In this document: one piece after another, positions 7,359 to 10,489 of the stretch
Layout of the letters: each line of letters begins with the position of its first letter
Numbering within the stretch: the stretch's first letter is position 1
From: Candidatus Methanovirga meridionalis
GTDB taxonomy: Archaea; Methanobacteriota; Methanobacteria; Methanobacteriales; Methanobacteriaceae
Direction of reading: 5' to 3'
DNA: 10,489 bases
NCBI GenBank assembly: GCA_031289325.1
Contig: JAITPS010000191.1
Location: forward strand, 1-10,489
Notes under the pieces: generated by a model
Seen by the model: only the letters and a program-made list of their open reading frames with translations
What the model was told of the DNA's origin: nothing
Database searches by the model: none
Program-made: the position numbers and the translations under genes

Positions 7359-7906
7359 TCATTATGGAAAAGTTCTTAAATTTTAAAACAATGAATCTTT
7401 TTATTAAATTATTCAATTTCAAATATTAGTCTATAAAAATCTGTAATTTTAAATTTTAAATAATATAAATTAATATAAATAAATATAAAATAATTTTAAA
7501 TAATATAAATAAATATAAATAAATTTTAATTAATATAAACAAATTTTAATAAATTTAAATAAATATAAATGTATTTTAATTAATATAAATAAATATAAAA
7601 TGATTTTAATTAATATAAACAAATTTTAATAAATTTAAATAAATATAAACAAATTCTAATTAATATAAATAAATATAAATGATTTTAAATAATATAAATA
7701 AATTTTAATTAATATAAATAAATATAAAATGATTTTAAATAATATAAATAAATTTTAGTTAATATAAATAAATATAAATAAATTTTAATTAATATAAATA
7801 AATATAAATAAATTTTAATTAATATAAATGTATTTTAATTAATATTTTTTAATAATATCTATTTTAAAAAAAGTTATTTATTAAGAACTTTATCAAAACC
7901 ACTATA
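7359..7906. repeat. Complete interspersed element, long form (548 bp)
   Basis: The left end (7359-7387) and right end (7878-7906) are as in the copy at 5607-5878, with the same 11-bp inverted core. The element core is at about 7399-7470, including TATAAAAATCTGTAATTT at 7432-7449. The middle (about 7470-7840) is a degenerate array built from AATATAAATA, AATTTTAATT and related ten-base blocks. Near the right it forms 30-bp units (7761-7820), then TAAATGTATTTTAATTAATA (7826-7845). It is twice the length of the short copy, and the difference is almost all in the tandem middle. It begins about 63 bases upstream of the mtaB start codon. Confidence 0.7.
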
Positions 7907-7915
7907 TTTTATTGC

Positions 7916-8012
7916 TGAAAATTTATTTTCAACTTATGAGAATATATTCTCTGTTAAATCTATTCTCTGTTAAATCTATTCTCTGTTAAATCTATTCTCT
8001 GTTATTCTCTGT
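7916..8012. repeat. Hairpin, palindrome and 16-bp array
   Basis: There are three parts in a row: a 7-bp stem TGAAAAT/ATTTTCA (7916-7931), a perfect 14-bp palindrome GAGAATATATTCTC (7938-7951), and a tandem array of TATTCTCTGTTAAATC (7945-7960, 7961-7976, 7977-7992). The array ends in two shortened units TATTCTCTGT (7993-8002 and 8003-8012). The first unit overlaps the palindrome, so the array seems to have grown from its right half. This lies 3' of the zinc-finger gene and would be read at the end of its transcript. Its C/G content sets it apart from the surrounding A/T repeats. Confidence 0.9.
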
Positions 8013-8138
8013 TTTTAAAAATAATAAATGTAATTTTTTTAATTAAAAATTTAATGTTTAATGTGTAATTTAAAAAATTTCATTATTAAATTTGTTTAAT
8101 TAGAAAAACAAAGCTTTTCTGTACTTACAAACATTATT

Positions 8139-8795
8139 TCATGCACCATGATTAGATATAATCTTCTTTTTATTCCCTTTTTTAATAGCTATTTTATTGG
8201 TTAAATCATAAGAATATTTTTTATAATTAACAGGATCCGCATAAACTCTTCTAATAACAGATGCTTTAGCTGAACCTCTTGTCATTTTCTTTTTTAATGT
8301 TTTAATAATTCTAACTTTAAATAATGTACTCTCTATTTTTACAACATCATCAACCGATACTCTAAAATCCCTATTTAAATCAACTTTATAAGCTTGAGTT
8401 ATTCCTTTAAAGTTAACAGATATTCCGATTCTTGATGGAATATCTATAGATGATGCCCAAATAGTATCAATATCTTTAGCTATTGTAGATTTAACTCTTT
8501 TACTATTTTTAAGTTCAATAGATTTTATTTCAGATTTACCTAAATCAGATATTAAAATATCACCAACAGATAAGTTATCATCTGGATAAATATCTATGTT
8601 TGTTCTTTTAGAGCTTTCATTTTCGCTTATTATTAATCTAATTGGTTTTGGTTTCTTAAAGGAAGTATGTTCCTTAAAAACATTGCTACATTCATTACAT
8701 TTTAATAAAAATTCACTTATTTCATTTTTCTTAGATGAAGTAACTTTAGATTTCAATGTTTCTATATTTTCACTATTACAGATTGGACATTCCAT
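8139..8795 (-). CDS. HVO_0476-like archaeal zinc-finger protein
   Basis: The protein has 218 residues from the ATG at 8795. The N-terminus has two CxxC pairs, MECPIC (C3, C6) and KCNEC (C33, C36), which should form one zinc ribbon. A region of about 150 residues rich in beta-strand-like sequence follows, and the C-terminus is basic (KKGNKKK). The arrangement and length resemble the archaeal zinc-finger family named after HVO_0476 (COG1326), whose members have no firmly established function; nucleic-acid or ribosome-related binding is a guess from the ribbon and the basic tail. An in-frame TTG at 8807 would add four residues, but it overlaps the ribosome binding site, so the ATG is preferred. 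No neighbour points to a pathway. Confidence 0.7.
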   Translation of the reverse strand: MECPICNSENIETLKSKVTSSKKNEISEFLLKCNECSNVFKEHTSFKKPKPIRLIISENESSKRTNIDIYPDDNLSVGDILISDLGKSEIKSIELKNSKRVKSTIAKDIDTIWASSIDIPSRIGISVNFKGITQAYKVDLNRDFRVSVDDVVKIESTLFKVRIIKTLKKKMTRGSAKASVIRRVYADPVNYKKYSYDLTNKIAIKKGNKKKIISNHGA

Positions 8796-8800
8796 TATTT

Positions 8801-8805
8801 TCCTC
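8801..8805 (-). promoter_or_regulatory. Ribosome binding site of the zinc-finger gene
   Basis: GAGGA on the minus strand lies five bases before the ATG at 8795. It overlaps the possible TTG start at 8807-8805, which argues for the ATG. Confidence 0.65.
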
Positions 8806-8871
8806 AAAAAAGTATCATTATCTATAAATAATTTTTATTCATATTTTGTATTAATATCAACCCTCATTTAG

Positions 8872-8903
8872 AATATATTCAAGATTTAATATATTCAAGA
8901 TTT
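8872..8903. repeat. 16-bp tandem duplication
   Basis: AATATATTCAAGATTT occurs twice in direct succession (8872-8887 and 8888-8903). It lies between the 3' end of the small gene and the start of the zinc-finger gene, in the latter's presumed upstream region. Its role is unknown. Confidence 0.95.
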
Positions 8904-8927
8904 TATACTAAAGAGGTTAAGATAGTT

Positions 8928-9176
8928 TTAATTAAATTCTTTTTTTATTGCTTTTGTAAATGATAGTAATTGAATATCACTTAAAGAATACCATAAAAAA
9001 TTGCCTGAATCAGAACTTATCTCTATGAAACCAATTTTAGCATTGATATTAATCTTAACAATTCGTACCTCATCAGATAAATCTAAAAAATCCTCTTTAG
9101 ATAATACTTGTCCTATTTCGAAAGTTTTTATTTCTTCCTGATTTTTTAACTTAAATAATAACTTATTTACTCTCAT
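8928..9176 (-). CDS. Small protein of unknown function (82 residues)
   Basis: I do not recognise a family. From the ATG at 9176 the protein has 82 residues: a basic start (MRVNKLLFKLKN), then an acidic middle (EEIKTFEIGQVLSKEDFLDL), then alternating strand-like stretches (VRIVKININAKIGFIEISS, NFLWYSLSDIQLLSF). There are no cysteines, no signal peptide and no clear membrane helix. The pattern suggests a small soluble beta-rich domain. A TTG at 9185 would add three residues; no strong ribosome binding site decides between them. It points the same way as the zinc-finger gene, 132 bases upstream, so co-transcription is possible. Composition and codon choice look like those of its neighbours, which favours a real gene. 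Confidence 0.6.
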   Translation of the reverse strand: MRVNKLLFKLKNQEEIKTFEIGQVLSKEDFLDLSDEVRIVKININAKIGFIEISSDSGNFLWYSLSDIQLLSFTKAIKKEFN

Positions 9177-9303
9177 GAATCTCAACTTTAAAATATTATA
9201 ACTTTAAAATATTATTTTAAAATATTATTATTAATTAATAATTAAAATAGTTTTATAATTAAAATATTTTTTTTATTTAATATATAATTTTTCTATTTTA
9301 TTG

Positions 9304-9480
9304 TCATTATAGAAAAGTTCTTAAATTTTAAATAATAAATTATTTTGTTAAACTATTTTGTTAAACTATTTAATTTTAAATATCAATTTATAAAAATCTA
9401 TAATTTAAAAATTTAAATAATAAAATTATATTTTGATTAATATAAATAATTTTAAATTAATTTCCTTTAATACTATTTAT
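9304..9480. repeat. Left end plus core of the interspersed element
   Basis: The left end (9304-9332, TCATTATAGAAAAGTTCTTA) is followed by the core (about 9358-9422, with TATAAAAATCTATAATTT at 9389-9406) and short TTAATATAAATAATTTTAAA repeats. A true right end is missing; TTATTAAACTTATAGTG (9477-9493) may be a worn version. TTTTGTTAAACTA is repeated in tandem just before the core. The copy lies in the divergent region between the small gene and the next rightward gene. Confidence 0.7.
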
Positions 9481-9518
9481 TAAACTTATAGTGAAATGAA
9501 AAAAAGTTTAAAATTTTT

Positions 9519-9609
9519 AAAATAAAAGTTTAAAAATAATTTTAAAATAAAAGTTTAAAAATAATTTTAAAATAAAAGTTTAAAAATAATTTTAAAATAA
9601 AAGTTTAAA
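9519..9609. repeat. 25-bp tandem array
   Basis: Three full copies (9519-9543, 9544-9568, 9569-9593) and a 16-base partial copy make up this array. The unit is built from AAAATAAAAGTTTAAAAATA followed by ATTTT. The partial copy runs into the presumed TATA box of the gene at 9720. Confidence 0.95.
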
Positions 9610-9620
9610 TATATATAATA
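9604..9620 (+). promoter_or_regulatory. Candidate TATA box of the gene at 9720
   Basis: TTTAAATATATATAATA would place transcription start near 9640 and give a leader of about 80 bases. The array before it makes the exact box uncertain. Confidence 0.4.
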
Positions 9621-9652
9621 AATAAATAAATAATAATCATGTTACTATTAAT

Positions 9653-9688
9653 TAATAGTGCAAAAATATTTAATAGTGCAAAAATATT
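9653..9688. repeat. 18-bp direct duplication in the leader of the gene at 9720
   Basis: TAATAGTGCAAAAATATT occurs at 9653-9670 and 9671-9688 without a gap. It lies between the TATA candidate and the ribosome binding site. It could be a paired protein-binding site or a recent slippage product. Confidence 0.95.
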
Positions 9689-9706
9689 TTAATAATCAAT
9701 GAAATT

Positions 9707-9711
9707 GGAGG
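9707..9711 (+). promoter_or_regulatory. Ribosome binding site that fixes the start at 9720
   Basis: GGAGG is a strong site with eight bases before the ATG at 9720. The in-frame ATG at 9699 lies upstream of it, and the one at 9714 is only two bases away, so both are less likely starts. Confidence 0.8.
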
Positions 9712-9719
9712 CAATGAAT

Positions 9720-9971
9720 ATGAAGAAAACATTAAATCAAATTATAGAGCATAAGAATTTATTATTTTTTGTTGGTGGAGCAGTTACAGCATTAGCAGCA
9801 AAAAAAATCATAGAAAGTGATAAAGTTAAAAATTTTGCTGTTAAAACAGCAGCAAAAGTAATGCAATTTCAAGATGAAGCAAATGAAACTCTTTTAAATA
9901 TAAAAGAGGATGCTGAAGATATTAAAAATGATGCAATCGATGCTAAAAAGAAAACTATTCAAAATAAATAA
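9720..9971 (+). CDS. Small membrane-anchored protein, DUF6110/YtxH-like
   Basis: The protein has 83 residues from the ATG at 9720. After a short polar start (MKKTLNQIIEHK) comes one hydrophobic, glycine/alanine-rich segment at about residues 13-28 (NLLFFVGGAVTALAAK). A long, charged, alanine-rich helix follows to the end (VKTAAKVMQFQDEANETL, IKEDAEDIKNDAIDAKKK), with a likely coiled-coil pattern. The layout, one GG-containing membrane helix and then an amphipathic helix, is that of the small DUF6110 proteins of methanogens and of bacterial YtxH-type proteins. The function of these is not established; a role at the membrane or in protein-protein contact is inferred. The gene appears monocistronic, with a hairpin terminator about 30 bases after its stop. 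Confidence 0.65.
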   Translation: MKKTLNQIIEHKNLLFFVGGAVTALAAKKIIESDKVKNFAVKTAAKVMQFQDEANETLLNIKEDAEDIKNDAIDAKKKTIQNK

Positions 9972-9988
9972 TTATTTTTATTTTTTTC

Positions 9989-10069
9989 TATAGCTCATGT
10001 ATATGATCGCATATAGATTTTTTATTTAATATGCAAAATTTTAATTAAGTTAAATTGAAAAGAGCTATA
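9989..10069 (+). other. Possible structured RNA element
   Basis: TATAGCTC (9989-9996) is complementary to GAGCTATA (10062-10069), enclosing the hairpin at 10000-10015. A competing pairing, GCATAT (10009-10014) with ATATGC (10029-10034), would disrupt that hairpin. An 8-bp outer stem with three G:C pairs is unusual in this background. It may be a 3' untranslated structure or a small RNA; no known family is recognised. Confidence 0.25.
10000..10023 (+). terminator. Hairpin and T6 run after the gene at 9720
   Basis: TATATG (10000-10005) and CATATA (10010-10015) form a 6-bp stem around ATCG, followed by TTTTTT (10018-10023). This is 28 bases after the stop codon at 9971, preceded by a T-rich stretch (9972-9987) that could itself stop archaeal RNA polymerase. 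Confidence 0.45.
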
Positions 10070-10158
10070 ATTATTTGACTATAATTATTTTAGAAGCATT
10101 TGCATTACTTACTAATATAATAACATCTATATTTAATTAATTGATTTTTACAAATTTT

Positions 10159-10207
10159 ATTAAATTTTATAAATTTCATTAAATTTTATAAATTTTATTA
10201 AATTTGT
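10159..10207. repeat. 19-bp tandem repeat
   Basis: ATTAAATTTTATAAATTTC (10159-10177) and the same with final T (10178-10196) are followed by a partial third copy. This array sits between the possible RNA element and the last repeat core and has no evident role. Confidence 0.9.
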
Positions 10208-10263
10208 AATTATTTCATCTGATGAACTTTTTTTATTTTTAATAAACTGTATTAAGTTAAATA

Positions 10264-10489
10264 TTTTATTAAATTATTTAATTTTAAATATCATCTTATA
10301 AAAATCTATAATTTTAAATTTTAAATAATATAAATGTATTTTAAATAATAAAAATGTATTTTAAATAATAAAAATGTATTTTAAATAATATAAATGTATT
10401 TTAAATAATATAAATGTATTTTAAATAATATAAATGTATTTTAAATAATATAAATGTATTTTAAATAATATAAATGTATTTTAAATAAT
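10264..10489. repeat. Element core plus 20-bp array at the right edge
   Basis: The core (about 10264-10325, with TATAAAAATCTATAATTT at 10297-10314, identical to the copy at 9389) continues directly into at least eight copies of a 20-bp unit, TAAATGTATTTTAAATAATA, with two copies near 10340-10380 carrying AAAAATG for TAAATG's neighbour. The array runs off the window. No left end is clear before the core; GATGAACTTTTTTTATT near 10220 may be a worn one. The unit matches the left-edge array at 17 of 20 bases. Confidence 0.85.

Larger units (their letters stand above)
7296..8138. other. mtaB to zinc-finger-gene intergenic region (843 bp)
   Basis: This contains the presumed mtaB promoter (7296-7358), the long element (7359-7906), then a palindrome and 16-bp array (7916-8012). 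The rest (8013-8138) is AT-rich with nothing recognisable. No coding sequence was seen. Confidence 0.65.
9177..9719. other. Divergent intergenic region (543 bp)
   Basis: This holds the upstream region of the small minus-strand gene (9177-9303, no box can be chosen in near-pure A/T), the element fragment (9304-9480), a 25-bp array, a promoter candidate and an 18-bp duplication leading into the rightward gene. No coding sequence was seen. Confidence 0.65.
9972..10489. other. Right-edge non-coding region (518 bp)
   Basis: This contains the terminator hairpin, the possible structured RNA, about 90 bases (10070-10158) with nothing certain, the 19-bp repeat, the core and the 20-bp array. No gene was identified. 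Confidence 0.6.

Noticed and set aside
7440..7860. Replication origin
   Set aside because: Extreme A/T content and repeats suggest one at first sight, but no archaeal origin-recognition-box motif and no cdc6/orc1 gene are nearby.
8596..8871. 91-residue open frame on the plus strand across the zinc-finger gene start
   Set aside because: Antisense to the CxxC coding region; hydrophobic composition arises from reversed lysine/glutamate codons.
10048..10137. Short hydrophobic peptide frame (about 20-28 residues, ending LLTNIITSIFN)
   Set aside because: It has no ATG, no ribosome binding site, is very short and partly overlaps the possible RNA structure.

Overview
The window looks like chromosome from a very AT-rich methanogenic archaeon of the order Methanobacteriales, most likely Methanobrevibacter or a close relative. 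The grounds are: a homocitrate synthase of the AksA type (coenzyme B biosynthesis), a homoserine acyltransferase fused to a CBS pair, an archaeal-type MiaB-like tRNA methylthiotransferase, an archaeal zinc-finger protein of the HVO_0476 kind, archaeal BRE/TATA-like promoters, GGTG/GGAGG ribosome binding sites, and long intergenic regions that are almost pure A+T. The species cannot be fixed from the sequence alone.

Layout. 1-216 is a tandem array of a 20-bp unit leading straight into aksA (248-1420, +). aksA converges on gatA (1549-2922, -). A gap of about 1 kb (2923-3975) holds the gatA promoter, an orphan rightward promoter overlapped by a perfect dyad, and a seven-copy 30-bp array; it ends at metX-CBS (3976-5445, +). 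The next gap (5446-5999) carries several repeat arrays and a complete copy of an interspersed element. mtaB (6000-7295, -) follows, then a second, larger complete element (7359-7906) and a 16-bp array. Next come the zinc-finger gene (8139-8795, -) and a small unknown gene (8928-9176, -). A divergent intergenic region with another element fragment leads to a small membrane-anchored protein (9720-9971, +). The window ends in a hairpin terminator, a possible structured RNA, another element core and another 20-bp array that runs off the edge.

The genes are single-gene housekeeping units and do not form an operon: cofactor synthesis (AksA), tRNA-dependent amidation (GatA), methionine synthesis (MetX), tRNA A37 modification (MtaB), plus three poorly characterised proteins. 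The interest lies between them. Six of the eight intergenic stretches carry pieces of what appears to be one repeat family. Its parts are a left end (GGAAAAGTTCTTAA), an AT-rich core of about 60-70 bp, variable tandem arrays related to the 20-mer TAAATGTATTTTAATTAATA, and a right end (TTAAGAACTTTATC) that is inverted relative to the left. Every copy lies in the same orientation in the window. No CRISPR array, tRNA, rRNA or transposase gene was seen.
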